In this document: positions 44,476 to 53,255 of the stretch, piece after piece
How the letters are laid out: each line of letters opens with the position of its first letter
How positions within the stretch are numbered: the stretch's first letter is position 1
Assembly (NCBI RefSeq): GCF_047795645.1
Contig: NZ_CP181045.1
Location: forward strand, 3,720,001 to 3,784,000
Source of the DNA: Salipaludibacillus sp047795645
Lineage (GTDB): Bacteria; Bacillota; Bacilli; Bacillales; Salisediminibacteriaceae
Direction: 5' to 3'
DNA: 64,000 nucleotides
Program-made: the position numbers and the translations under genes
The notes under the pieces: model-generated
What the model was told of the DNA's origin: nothing
The model's input: the letters and a program-made list of their open reading frames with translations, nothing else
Database searches by the model: none

Positions 44476-46374
44476 TCACACTATTTCAGCTAAATTAACT
44501 TTTTGAAGTTTTCCTTGTTGCATATAGACATGTAACACAGAAATATCTGCTGGATTCACACCTGAAACTCGAGATGCTTGTGCCATTGACAATGGCCGAA
44601 CTTCGGAAAGCTTTTGTCTCGCTTCCATAGCAATTCCTTTAATAGCCATGTAATCTAAATCTTCAGGAAGTTTTTTCTCAGCCATTTTTTTGACCTTTTC
44701 TACTTGTTCGAGTTGTTTTGCTATATATCCTTTATATTTCACTTGGATTTCCACTTGTTCAGCAACATCTTCATCAAGAACCTTGTCTGCTGGGGTTAAT
44801 TTAACTAAATCAGCATAAGTTAACTCAGGTCTCTTTAACAACACATCAGCATGATAAGCTTCTTTCAAAGCTGAGGCACCTTTTTCTTCCATAATTTGTT
44901 GCGCTTCTTCTGTTACTTTAATCATCGTATTTTCCAATCGCTTGATTTCAGCTGCAATCGCATCTTTCTTTAGCGTAAATCGACGATAGCGATCTTCTGA
45001 AATCAACCCAATTTGATATCCTTTTTCTGTGAGACGAAGATCTGCATTGTCGTGGCGCAATAACAAACGGTATTCTGCTCGTGATGTTAAGAGGCGATAA
45101 GGTTCATTTGTTCCTTTCGTCACTAAATCATCAATCAACACACCAATATACGCTTCAGAACGCTCTAGGATCAGCGGTTCTACTTTTTGAACCTTTCTTG
45201 CTGCATTAATACCAGCAATTAACCCTTGTCCTGCCGCTTCTTCATAGCCACTCGTACCATTGATTTGTCCAGCAGTAAATAAACCACTAATCTTTTTTGT
45301 TTCCAATGATGGCCATAGTTGCGTAGGTACAATTGCATCATACTCAATCGCATAACCTGGTCGCATCATTTTCACATTTTGCAAACCTGGGATTGTCTTC
45401 AGAATATTATGTTGGACATCTTCTGGAAGGCTTGTCGACAACCCTTGAACATAAACTTCTTTCGTATTTCGACCTTCTGGTTCAAGAAAAATTTGATGCC
45501 GTGGTTTATCATTGAATCGTACCACTTTGTCTTCAATAGAAGGACAATACCTAGGCCCTGTTCCTTCAATCATTCCAGAATACATTGGTGAACGATCTAA
45601 ATTATTATTAATCAAGTCATGTGTCTCACTATTCGTGTGAGTCAACCAACAAGGTAACTGATCAGTAATAAATTTTGTCGTATCAAATGAAAATGCTCTT
45701 GGTTGATCATCTCCTGGTTGAATTTCCGTTTGATCATAGTCAATCGTCTGTCCATTGACACGAGGAGGAGTTCCCGTTTTAAATCGAACCATCTCAAAAC
45801 CTAACTCTTGCATATGATAAGAAAGATTCACAGATGGTTGCATATTATTTGGCCCACTTTCATATGAAAGATCACCGAGTATAACTTTTCCACGCAAGTA
45901 GGTTCCAGTCGTTACGACGACTGCTTTCGAATGGTATTCCGCACCCGTTTGTGTAATGACTCCTTTGATTTCTCCATCTTCAACGATAAGTTTTTCAACC
46001 ATACCTTGACGAAGCAATAAGTTATCTGTTTCTTCAATTGTTTGTTTCATTTCGTGCTGATAAGAAAATTTATCCGCTTGTGCTCGCAATGCGCGAACCG
46101 CAGGGCCTTTTGCTGTATTTAGCATACGCATTTGAATGTGAGTTTTATCAATATTACGCGCCATCTCGCCGCCCAATGCATCCATTTCTCTTACAACAAT
46201 CCCTTTTGCCGGACCACCCACGGAAGGGTTACAAGGCATATAAGCGACTGCATCTAAATTCAATGTTAACATCAACGTATTTGCACCCATACGCGCCGAT
46301 GCTAACCCAGCCTCAACTCCTGCATGACCCGCTCCGATGACGATGACATCAAAATCTCCACCATGGTAACTCAT
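44476..46374 (-). CDS. mnmG: tRNA uridine 5-carboxymethylaminomethyl modification enzyme MnmG
   Basis: FAD-dependent partner of MnmE (632 aa) that installs the cmnm5 group at U34 of several tRNAs. It has FAD motif VIVIGAGHAGVEAGLASARM, the conserved AYMPCNPSVGGPAKG segment, and the C-terminal helical domain binding MnmE. ATG 46374 follows AAAGGAGGAA; the in-frame extension to 46449 overlaps mnmE and is not supported. Confidence 0.97.
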   Translation of the reverse strand: MSYHGGDFDVIVIGAGHAGVEAGLASARMGANTLMLTLNLDAVAYMPCNPSVGGPAKGIVVREMDALGGEMARNIDKTHIQMRMLNTAKGPAVRALRAQADKFSYQHEMKQTIEETDNLLLRQGMVEKLIVEDGEIKGVITQTGAEYHSKAVVVTTGTYLRGKVILGDLSYESGPNNMQPSVNLSYHMQELGFEMVRFKTGTPPRVNGQTIDYDQTEIQPGDDQPRAFSFDTTKFITDQLPCWLTHTNSETHDLINNNLDRSPMYSGMIEGTGPRYCPSIEDKVVRFNDKPRHQIFLEPEGRNTKEVYVQGLSTSLPEDVQHNILKTIPGLQNVKMMRPGYAIEYDAIVPTQLWPSLETKKISGLFTAGQINGTSGYEEAAGQGLIAGINAARKVQKVEPLILERSEAYIGVLIDDLVTKGTNEPYRLLTSRAEYRLLLRHDNADLRLTEKGYQIGLISEDRYRRFTLKKDAIAAEIKRLENTMIKVTEEAQQIMEEKGASALKEAYHADVLLKRPELTYADLVKLTPADKVLDEDVAEQVEIQVKYKGYIAKQLEQVEKVKKMAEKKLPEDLDYMAIKGIAMEARQKLSEVRPLSMAQASRVSGVNPADISVLHVYMQQGKLQKVNLAEIV

Positions 46375-46411
46375 CGTAGATTCCTCCTTTTTATTATCAA
46401 AACTCGACATT

Positions 46412-47788
46412 CTATTTACCAAGACAAAACTGCGCAAATAACTGATCAATTAAACTTTCATGAACACTATCGCCGATAACTTCACCAAGTAGTTCCCATG
46501 ATTTCGTAATATCTATTTGCACCAAATCAACCGGCATCCCGTCTGATACTGTCTTTAGAGCATCTTCTATTGCCTTTTTCGCTTGGTTCAACAAGGCGAT
46601 ATGTCGGGAATTAGAGACGTATGACATATCTCCTGTTTCGAGATTACCTTGGAAAAACATATCTTTAATTGCAACTTCTAATTCGTCAACACCTTCATCT
46701 CTAAGAAGAGATGTACCTACGACAGGTCCGCCTCCTGCTAAATCACGCACTTTATCCATGTTAATTTTATCTTCTAAATCAGTTTTGTTAACGATGATAA
46801 TCGTATCATGATCTTCTGCTAACTCGAATAATTCCTTGTCCGATTCTGTCAACGGTTCATTATAGTTTAGCACGAGCAGGACAAGCTCGGCATCTTTAAT
46901 TACTTTACGCGACCTCTCCACACCGAGCTTTTCAACAATATCTTCCGTATCGCGGATTCCCGCTGTATCAAGAAGTCTTAATGGAACACCACGAACATTC
47001 ACATACTCTTCAATGACATCTCTCGTCGTTCCAGCAACTTCTGTAACAATCGCCTTATTTTCATGCACGAGACTATTTAATAAGGAGGATTTTCCGACAT
47101 TTGGACGACCGATAATAACAGTAGATAAGCCCTCACGAAGAATTTTCCCCTGCTCGGCAGTTTGCAAAAGACGATCAATTTCATTTATTACAAAAGTCCC
47201 TTTTTCTTGAAGGATTTCTAATGTCATTTCGTCTGCATCGAATTCGGGGTAATCAATATTCACTTCCACATTAGCCACAGTTTCAAGCAATGTTTGTCTC
47301 AACTTTTGAATTCGCTTAGATAACTTACCTTCCACTTGATTCATTGCTACATTCATTGCACGATCAGTTTTTGCTCTAATCAAATCCATAACACCTTCAG
47401 CTTGAGAAAGGTCAATCCTTCCGTTCAAAAAAGCTCGCTTCGTAAATTCACCTGGTTCTGCAAGTCGTGCACCTTCATTCAGAACAAGTTGAAGAACGCG
47501 GTTAACAGAAGTAAGACCACCGTGACAATTGATTTCCACCATGTTCTCTTTCGTATACGTTTTCGGTGCTTTTAAAACAGACACCATCACTTCTTCTGTA
47601 ATCTCTCCTGATTTTGGATCACAAATATGACCGTAATTTATCGTATGACTTGCTACATCGACTAAATGATACTTCCCTTTATATATGTGGTCTGCTACTT
47701 CCATCGCATCATCACCACTTATACGAACGATCCCAATAGCTCCTTCGCCCACTGGAGTCGATATCGCTGCAATTGTATCCATCTCCAT
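46412..47788 (-). CDS. mnmE: tRNA modification GTPase MnmE
   Basis: Potassium-activated GTPase (458 aa) working with MnmG. It has the N-terminal folate-binding domain (AAISTPVGEGAIGIVRISG), the inserted G domain with GRPNVGKSSLLN, DTAGIRDTEDIVEKLGVERS and NKTD, and the C-terminal CLGK whose Cys is conserved. GGAGGA lies before the ATG. It heads the mnmE-mnmG-rsmG operon; a DnaA-box cluster lies upstream. Confidence 0.97.
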   Translation of the reverse strand: MEMDTIAAISTPVGEGAIGIVRISGDDAMEVADHIYKGKYHLVDVASHTINYGHICDPKSGEITEEVMVSVLKAPKTYTKENMVEINCHGGLTSVNRVLQLVLNEGARLAEPGEFTKRAFLNGRIDLSQAEGVMDLIRAKTDRAMNVAMNQVEGKLSKRIQKLRQTLLETVANVEVNIDYPEFDADEMTLEILQEKGTFVINEIDRLLQTAEQGKILREGLSTVIIGRPNVGKSSLLNSLVHENKAIVTEVAGTTRDVIEEYVNVRGVPLRLLDTAGIRDTEDIVEKLGVERSRKVIKDAELVLLVLNYNEPLTESDKELFELAEDHDTIIIVNKTDLEDKINMDKVRDLAGGGPVVGTSLLRDEGVDELEVAIKDMFFQGNLETGDMSYVSNSRHIALLNQAKKAIEDALKTVSDGMPVDLVQIDITKSWELLGEVIGDSVHESLIDQLFAQFCLGK

Positions 47789-47894
47789 AAGTCATCCTCC
47801 TTTCATAATAAAATCTGTTTATATTCTTGTTGATATGTTATATAAATTGTTTTACTCACGAAAAGCGTTTTACATCCTCAGTAATTACAACAAC

Positions 47895-48191
47895 TTATCA
47901 ACATTAATGAAACCCATTAAAATGCTATCTCTTCTATAAAATTATAATAGAAATAATTGTCAATTATTATCTGAATTTAATTCTTGATTACAAATGAACA
48001 GAATACCATAAAAATGTAACATAAGAAAGGGAATCATTTCTCTTATCGTCCATTTTATAGATAGTTATCCACATAAATATAAAAAACACCGATATTTATA
48101 AGTTTTTTTACCCACATGTGGATAGTTTCTAAAAGGCAATATATTTAATATAATCATTTTAAAAAAGTATTTTTTAAAAAAATGTGGATAA
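47895..48191. other. DnaA-box cluster upstream of mnmE
   Basis: Perfect boxes lie at 48065-48073 (TTATCCACA) and 48183-48191 (TGTGGATAA). One-mismatch boxes lie at 47895-47903 and 48117-48125. B. subtilis has an oriC-proximal DnaA-box cluster at the same gene (trmE), so this one looks conserved. The 515-bp gap holds no coding frame. Confidence 0.75.
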
Positions 48192-48225
48192 CTTAAAAAT
48201 AAGAGAAGGATCTATAAAGTACAAA

Positions 48226-48258
48226 AAAAGTTGCATCAGAGTATTAATCCGATGCAAC
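48226..48258 (-). terminator. terminator after jag
   Basis: GTTGCATC (48230-48237) and GATGCAAC (48251-48258) form an 8-bp stem. On the minus strand it is followed by seven T. It separates yidC-jag from mnmE. Confidence 0.88.
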
Positions 48259-48303
48259 CTGGTTCTGTAAATTATTTTGCGTCGTTTATCTAAGTTGACT
48301 GAA

Positions 48304-48921
48304 TCATTTTGGTACAACGACAATTCGTCTATGAGGTTCAGCTCCATCAGAATATGTGGAGACACCTTTTACGTTTTGCAGCGCAGTATGAATTATCTTT
48401 CGTTCATGAGCGTTCATCGGTTCCAAACGTACTTCACGTTTGGTGCGCACCGCTTTACTGCTGAGACGTTCAGCCAATGTTTCAAGGGCTTCCTTTCGTC
48501 GCTCACGATATCCTTCTGCATCAAGATGAATGCGGAGATAATTTTCTGACTGCCGATTGGCTACTAGATTAACAAGGTATTGAAGTGAATCCAAAGTTTG
48601 ACCGCGTTTGCCAATTAAGACGCCCATATCTACTCCTGAAATGTTCAAGTAAATTCCTTCATGACGTTCTTCTTTTTCCACGCTAGCTGAAATTCCCATT
48701 TTATCAATTGTATCCCGTAAAAAAAGAATTGCTTCTTTTATCGGTTCAGGCTTAACCTTCATCTCTACAACAGCAGGTTTGCCACCAATTAATCCTAAGA
48801 AAGCCTTTTGAGGTTCTTCGATCACTTGAATTTCTACTTGATCTTTATCTACTCCAAGTCTTTGCAAGCCTAACTCCACAGCCTCATCTATCGTTTTCCC
48901 TGATACAGTCACTTTTTTCAC
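48304..48921 (-). CDS. jag: RNA-binding protein Jag (KhpB)
   Basis: 205-aa protein with a Jag_N domain (SGKTIDEAVELGLQRLG), a KH domain (GVLIGKRGQTLDSLQYL, about 110-126) and an R3H domain (LEPMNAHERKIIHTALQ). It binds RNA with KhpA and influences cell elongation and sporulation; it is historically the SpoIIIJ-associated protein. The GTG start overlaps the yidC stop (GTGA), so the pair is translationally coupled. Confidence 0.95.
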   Translation of the reverse strand: MKKVTVSGKTIDEAVELGLQRLGVDKDQVEIQVIEEPQKAFLGLIGGKPAVVEMKVKPEPIKEAILFLRDTIDKMGISASVEKEERHEGIYLNISGVDMGVLIGKRGQTLDSLQYLVNLVANRQSENYLRIHLDAEGYRERRKEALETLAERLSSKAVRTKREVRLEPMNAHERKIIHTALQNVKGVSTYSDGAEPHRRIVVVPK

Positions 48922-49718
48922 TTCTTATTCGCTCCCCCTGTTTTAGCATCTTTAACCTTTCCAACATTCGGTCCAGTAATAAAGTGAGTTTGAACAATCA
49001 TAAATAAGTTACCGATTACCCAGTAAAGTGCCAATGCCGATGGGAAAAATGCTGCAAATGCAATGATCATAATTGGCATAATATACAACAACATTTTCAT
49101 TTGTGGATTATCTTGCACCATCATCATTTTTTGTTGAATAAATGTTGTTGCACCCGCAACAAGCGGTAAGATAAAATACGGATCTGCACTTCCTAATTCA
49201 AACCATAAAAAGTCTTGTGGAGCGCCTGTATACGTCGGATCCACATCCGGATTAATTTGCGGTGTTCGAATAATCGCATGGTATAAAGCGATTAATATTG
49301 GCATTTGAACAAAAATCGGTAAACAACCAGCAAGAGGGTTAACGCTATGCTCCTGGAAAAGCGCCATTGTTTCCTTTTGTAATTTTTGCTGTGTTGCCTG
49401 ATCTTTCGCACTGTATTTTTCACGAATTTCTTTCATTTGAGGTTGCAATGCTTGCATTGCTTTCGTACTCTTCGTTTGTTTAATCATTAAGGGTAAAATT
49501 ACTATTCGAAGTATAATAGTAACACAAATAATCCCCAAACCGTAACTGTTCCCTAACGCTTCTGCAATGGTTGTAATGAGCCATGACAGTGGATATACGA
49601 AAAAGGAATCCCAAAAACCATCATTTTCAACCTTAATCGGTTGATCAATGCTAAAACAACCGGTCATTACGACCATCAATCCAATTAGTAATCCAATTAA
49701 ACCTAATTTCCTTGCCAC
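48918..49718 (-). CDS. yidC: membrane protein insertase YidC1 (SpoIIIJ)
   Basis: Oxa1/YidC-type insertase (266 aa), a lipoprotein with signal GLLIGLMVVMTGC and the lipobox Cys at 21. Five membrane helices follow, with the conserved MKQTKSTKAMQALQPQMKEI stretch and hydrophilic groove. It inserts membrane proteins with or without Sec and is needed for sigma-G activation in the forespore in B. subtilis. It lies between yidD and jag, the conserved order. Confidence 0.96.
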   Translation of the reverse strand: MARKLGLIGLLIGLMVVMTGCFSIDQPIKVENDGFWDSFFVYPLSWLITTIAEALGNSYGLGIICVTIILRIVILPLMIKQTKSTKAMQALQPQMKEIREKYSAKDQATQQKLQKETMALFQEHSVNPLAGCLPIFVQMPILIALYHAIIRTPQINPDVDPTYTGAPQDFLWFELGSADPYFILPLVAGATTFIQQKMMMVQDNPQMKMLLYIMPIMIIAFAAFFPSALALYWVIGNLFMIVQTHFITGPNVGKVKDAKTGGANKK

Positions 49719-49836
49719 TCTAGGTCCTCCTATCTCTTCCTATCAAGAATATATAAAACGTCACCCTATCAAGATTTATCAATTTTCATTCTATATTACT
49801 AGTTTATAAACCTCGATAGAACAACCGAAATAACGA

Positions 49837-50082
49837 TTACTTTTCTTCTAACTTTATGCTATTTTTTGATTTATCAGGGACGAGATCAATTCCACCAGGG
49901 TGAAAGGGATGACATTTTACTATCCTCCGTATCGTTAACCAACTTCCTTTTAGGATACCAAAACGATTAATTGCTTCAATACCATAATGAGAACATGTCG
50001 GATAAAACCGGCACGTTGGCGGAGTAAATCTTGAAATCCATTTTTGATAAAAGCGTAAGATTCCAATTGCTATCGATTTCAT
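49837..50082 (-). CDS. yidD: membrane protein insertion efficiency factor YidD
   Basis: Small membrane-associated protein (81 aa) with the family signature PTCRFYPTCSHYGIEAI and HPFHPGGIDLVP; three Cys are conserved. It is thought to help YidC-dependent insertion. GAGGTGG lies 6 nt before ATG 50082. It starts 17 bp after rnpA. Confidence 0.94.
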   Translation of the reverse strand: MKSIAIGILRFYQKWISRFTPPTCRFYPTCSHYGIEAINRFGILKGSWLTIRRIVKCHPFHPGGIDLVPDKSKNSIKLEEK

Positions 50083-50099
50083 GTTATTCCACCTCAAGG

Positions 50100-50453
50100 T
50101 TATACATGGGATTTTTTTCGAAAAAGCTTGGCCACTTTCATCACATGGGTAAGTGATTTTTTCATTTGATAATAATCCATATCCGCAGTAGGTTTTCTAG
50201 CAATGATGACGATATCACGGTTTTGATACATTTCTGGAGATAGCTCTCGCAATATCTCTTTCATTAATCTTTTTATCCGATTTCTCATCACTGCATTCCC
50301 TATTTTTTTACTTACAGATAAACCAAAACGAATCGATGCCTTCTCATCACCTACCAACTGATAGACAACAAATTGACGATTTGCAACTGACTTCCCATGT
50401 TTGAAAACATTTTGAAAATCTTCATTCTTTTTCAAGCTGTACTGCCTCTTCAT
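50100..50453 (-). CDS. rnpA: ribonuclease P protein component
   Basis: RNase P protein (117 aa) that helps the catalytic RNA mature the 5' ends of tRNAs. It has the RNR motif in NAVMRNRIKRLMKEI and the SVSKKIG strand. Here it has its own probable -10 (TATAAT, minus strand 50514-50519), and two terminators separate it from rpmH; in B. subtilis the two are usually in one transcript. Confidence 0.96.
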   Translation of the reverse strand: MKRQYSLKKNEDFQNVFKHGKSVANRQFVVYQLVGDEKASIRFGLSVSKKIGNAVMRNRIKRLMKEILRELSPEMYQNRDIVIIARKPTADMDYYQMKKSLTHVMKVAKLFRKKSHV

Positions 50454-50725
50454 TCCTGCACCTCATCTAAGTGGTCTGCCTTGAACAGGCCGCCAAAGAC
50501 AAACCCAATCTATATTATAAAGAACTTTCGCTTAAATCGCCATATATTCTACGAACAATTTAAAAACATATCATTTATAGAGAAATTGGAAACATTCTAT
50601 CTTTATTTCAATTCTAAACGAGTTAACAAACGCATAATAGACTAAAAGAGCATTTTTTCTCATCTTGTCCAACCTACGAAAATTCAAACCAATTCTATTA
50701 AAAATGAATAATATGTACAAAAGAA
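50454..50725 (-). promoter_or_regulatory. probable rnpA promoter region
   Basis: A perfect TATAAT -10 (minus strand, 50514-50519) lies about 60 bp before the rnpA start. The -35 (TGGCGA at 17 bp) is poor. Nothing else is recognisable in this stretch. Confidence 0.45.
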
Positions 50726-50778
50726 AAACCAGATCACTACTCTCTCTTATTATGAAAGATTAAGAATTGATCTGGTTT
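50726..50778 (-). terminator. second hairpin between rpmH and rnpA
   Basis: AAACCAGATCA (50726-50736) and TGATCTGGTTT (50768-50778) pair perfectly across a 31-nt loop. On the minus strand a T-rich tract (TTTTTCTTTT) follows, so it can terminate. Its 3' arm and loop share a 17-nt string with the start of the argS T-box. Confidence 0.6.
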
Positions 50779-50848
50779 CTCGTCATTCTCTTCTATCTGA
50801 AATTAGATCCCTTTAACATCATTTATTTACACTATGATCATTAAAAAA

Positions 50849-50870
50849 GACCACTGATCAGACAGTGGTC
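50849..50870 (-). terminator. terminator after rpmH
   Basis: GACCACTG and CAGTGGTC form an 8-bp stem with a 6-nt loop directly after the stop codon, followed on the minus strand by six T. Confidence 0.9.
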
Positions 50871-50873
50871 TCA

Positions 50874-51011
50874 TTACGCGGACAATACTTTTCTTCCTCT
50901 ACGACGACGATTCGAAAGAATTTTTCGACCGTTTTTTGTAGCCATACGCGCACGAAAACCATGATTCTTTTTGCGCTTTCTGTTATTTGGATTAAATGTT
51001 GGTTTACCCAT
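50874..51011 (-). CDS. rpmH: 50S ribosomal protein L34
   Basis: 45-aa, very basic protein with the L34 pattern: KPTFNPNNRKRKKNHGFRAR and ending NRRRRGRKVLSA. CAGGAGG-type Shine-Dalgarno (CTCAGGAGGTGG) lies just upstream of ATG 51011. It is first on the minus side of oriC, as in nearly all Bacillaceae. It reads from a consensus promoter at 51124-51152. Confidence 0.96.
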   Translation of the reverse strand: MGKPTFNPNNRKRKKNHGFRARMATKNGRKILSNRRRRGRKVLSA

Positions 51012-51123
51012 CTATTCCACCTCCTGAGGTTGATCATTTCATCAAAATCGCAATTCAATCTAATAAACTCGACGTTACAAGTTTTCTTCACAAATTTAAA
51101 CGACGAGATTGACATTCCTGTAA

Positions 51124-51152
51124 ATTATATGAGACCCACACACTAATGTCAA
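51124..51152 (-). promoter_or_regulatory. rpmH promoter, perfect sigma-A consensus
   Basis: TTGACA (51147-51152), 17 bp, TATAAT (51124-51129) on the minus strand. A perfect consensus suits a ribosomal protein gene beside the origin. Confidence 0.92.
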
Positions 51153-51189
51153 GCCCGGATCACAATCGTTTAATTTTCATTCCATTTTT

Positions 51190-51560
51190 AAAGTTATCCA
51201 GTCAATAGAAAAATTACAAAAATATTTTTTCTTACTCTCTTGTGGACAACTTTCGCCAATTTTTTACACCTTTCCACAACGACCAACACAAGTTTTACAC
51301 ATTATCTTGTGTTGTGGACAAGTTTTAGACACAACCCCTTGAATCATGTGGATAACATTTTCTAGTCGTTGTCCTTCCTCTTTTTGTTTGTTATTATATT
51401 CTTGATTTTTATCGTGGAGAACCTGTGGTAAAATAAAAACTATCCACAGATGTGTACAACTTTGTGGATAGTTGTTCAACCATCTGTATAGGTTTATCCA
51501 CATAGTTGTTAATATAGTTAACAGAATGCATTACTACCTATATATATACTTATCCACATT
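51190..51560. other. oriC: oriC, upstream DnaA-box subregion (incAB-like)
   Basis: The gap between rpmH and dnaA holds perfect DnaA boxes at 51347-51355 (TGTGGATAA), 51494-51502 and 51550-51558 (TTATCCACA). One-mismatch boxes lie at 51241-51249, 51313-51321, 51440-51448 and 51463-51471. This is the dnaA-upstream half of the bipartite Bacillus origin, where DnaA also represses its own gene. Confidence 0.9.
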
Positions 51561-51640
51561 AGACTAGTAATTATATTTATTCATTGCTATTCATTGCAGT
51601 TATACATTCGTTGTACAAAAAGCGAATTTATCATCGGATT

Positions 51641-51649
51641 TGCTATACT
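51641..51649 (+). promoter_or_regulatory. dnaA promoter, extended -10
   Basis: TGCTATACT gives an extended -10 (TATACT 51644-51649) about 37 bp upstream of the dnaA start; no good -35 is seen. The nearby DnaA boxes allow autorepression. Confidence 0.55.
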
Positions 51650-51685
51650 GTTATGGGACAGCACCTGGCAAGGGAGGGTCAAAGA

Positions 51686-53044
51686 TTGGAAAATTTAAAT
51701 GATTTATGGGAACAAGCTTTAACAAAAATCGAAGAAAAAGTAAGTAAACCTAGTTATGATACGTGGTTTAAATTTACGAAAGCTGATTCGATAGATCAAA
51801 GTTCGAATACGATTACCGTCATTGCTCCAAATGAATTTGCGAGAGATTGGTTAGAAAATCGTTATTTTGGTATTATCACTGAAACATTGAACGAATTAAC
51901 CGGAGCTGAGCTCGAAGCCCGGTTTATTTTACCGCAAGATGACAAAAAGGATGATCTAGAATTATTTGAAAAAGGGAAACAACGGCCAAAACCTCAAGCT
52001 CAAGAAATCGAAAACATACCTAAACATATGCTTAACCCTAGATATTCTTTTGATACATTTGTCATCGGTAGTGGTAATCGTTTTGCACATGCTGCTTCAC
52101 TCGCTGTCGCAGAAGCACCTGCTAAAGCATACAATCCCCTATTTATTTATGGTGGTGTTGGGCTAGGAAAAACTCATTTAATGCATGCAATCGGCCATTA
52201 TGTAATGGATCATAACCCTGGAGCAAAAGTTGTTTATTTGTCTTCAGAAAAATTTACAAATGAGTTTATTAATTCTATACGCGATAACAAAGCAGTCAAT
52301 TTTAGAAATAAATATCGTAACGTTGATGTGCTATTAATTGACGATATTCAGTTTTTAGCTGGAAAAGAACAAACGCAAGAAGAATTTTTCCATACATTTA
52401 ATTCTCTTCACGAGGAAAGGAAACAAATTGTCATATCAAGTGATCGTCCACCAAAGGAAATCCCAACATTGGAAGATCGTCTCCGATCAAGGTTTGAATG
52501 GGGATTAATTACCGATATTACACCACCTGATTTAGAAACAAGAATTGCTATCCTAAGAAAAAAAGCAAAGGCAGATAATTTAGATATTCCGAACGAAGTC
52601 ATGCATTATATTGCCAATCAAATTGACACAAACATACGTGAACTAGAAGGGGCATTAATAAGGGTTGTTGCGTATTCATCTCTAATTAACCAGGATATGA
52701 ATGCGGACCTCGCAGCAATAGCTTTAAAAGATATTATTCCGAATTCGAAACCTAAAAAAATAACAATTCAAGATGTGCAAAGATGTGTTGCTGCAGCGTT
52801 CCAGGTGAAAGTTGATGATTTAAAAGCGAAGAAACGAACCAAAACTGTCGCATATCCACGACAAATTGCAATGTATTTATCACGTGAGTTAACAGATAAT
52901 TCTTTACCTAAAATAGGTACTGAATTTGGTGGTAGAGATCATACAACAGTCATTCATGCTCATCATAAAATTGAAAAATTGTTTGCAACTGAACAGGAAT
53001 TACAGCAACAAATTCAAGAAATAAAAGAGGAATTAAAAAAGTAG
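51686..53044 (+). CDS. dnaA: chromosomal replication initiator DnaA
   Basis: AAA+ initiator (452 aa) that binds DnaA boxes and unwinds oriC. Domain I (about 1-80), a short linker, domain III with Walker A GGVGLGKTHL and Walker B LLIDDIQFLAGKEQTQEEFF, and domain IV whose DNA-reading motif is FGGRDHTTVIHAHHKIE. The start is TTG 51686, with GGGAGGG 7 nt upstream; the ORF extends to 51584, but that would cover the promoter and is not credible. The protein then begins (M)ENLNDLWEQAL, like B. subtilis DnaA. Confidence 0.97.
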   Translation: MENLNDLWEQALTKIEEKVSKPSYDTWFKFTKADSIDQSSNTITVIAPNEFARDWLENRYFGIITETLNELTGAELEARFILPQDDKKDDLELFEKGKQRPKPQAQEIENIPKHMLNPRYSFDTFVIGSGNRFAHAASLAVAEAPAKAYNPLFIYGGVGLGKTHLMHAIGHYVMDHNPGAKVVYLSSEKFTNEFINSIRDNKAVNFRNKYRNVDVLLIDDIQFLAGKEQTQEEFFHTFNSLHEERKQIVISSDRPPKEIPTLEDRLRSRFEWGLITDITPPDLETRIAILRKKAKADNLDIPNEVMHYIANQIDTNIRELEGALIRVVAYSSLINQDMNADLAAIALKDIIPNSKPKKITIQDVQRCVAAAFQVKVDDLKAKKRTKTVAYPRQIAMYLSRELTDNSLPKIGTEFGGRDHTTVIHAHHKIEKLFATEQELQQQIQEIKEELKK

Positions 53045-53054
53045 CTGTAAAAAA

Positions 53055-53210
53055 TGTGAATAACTCCAGTAATCTTATGCACAACCTGTCCACAGGTGGA
53101 TAACTTGGTACAACTGGCTAAATATTAGTTATCCACATATTCACAGGCCTTACTACGATTACTTCTATAAATAATTAATAAAAAATATATATGTACTGTT
53201 ATTTAGAACA
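53055..53210. other. oriC: oriC, downstream subregion with unwinding element
   Basis: The dnaA-dnaN gap holds DnaA boxes at 53055-53063, 53075-53083 (TTATGCACA) and 53129-53137, and near matches at 53095-53103 and 53137-53145. These are followed by GGCC, then TTACTACGATTACTTCT (53150-53166), which reads as a run of DnaA-trio-like triplets, and an AT-rich stretch to 53210. This is the order of the basal unwinding system described for B. subtilis: boxes, GC patch, trios, AT-rich. Confidence 0.85.
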
Positions 53211-53255
53211 AAACATTCTAGCAAAATTCATTTCTGAAAGTGAGGAACAAAAACA

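Noticed and set aside
50858..51146. Frames on both strands over rpmH
   Set aside because: The L34 coding frame has a strong ribosome site and perfect promoter; the others are shadows.
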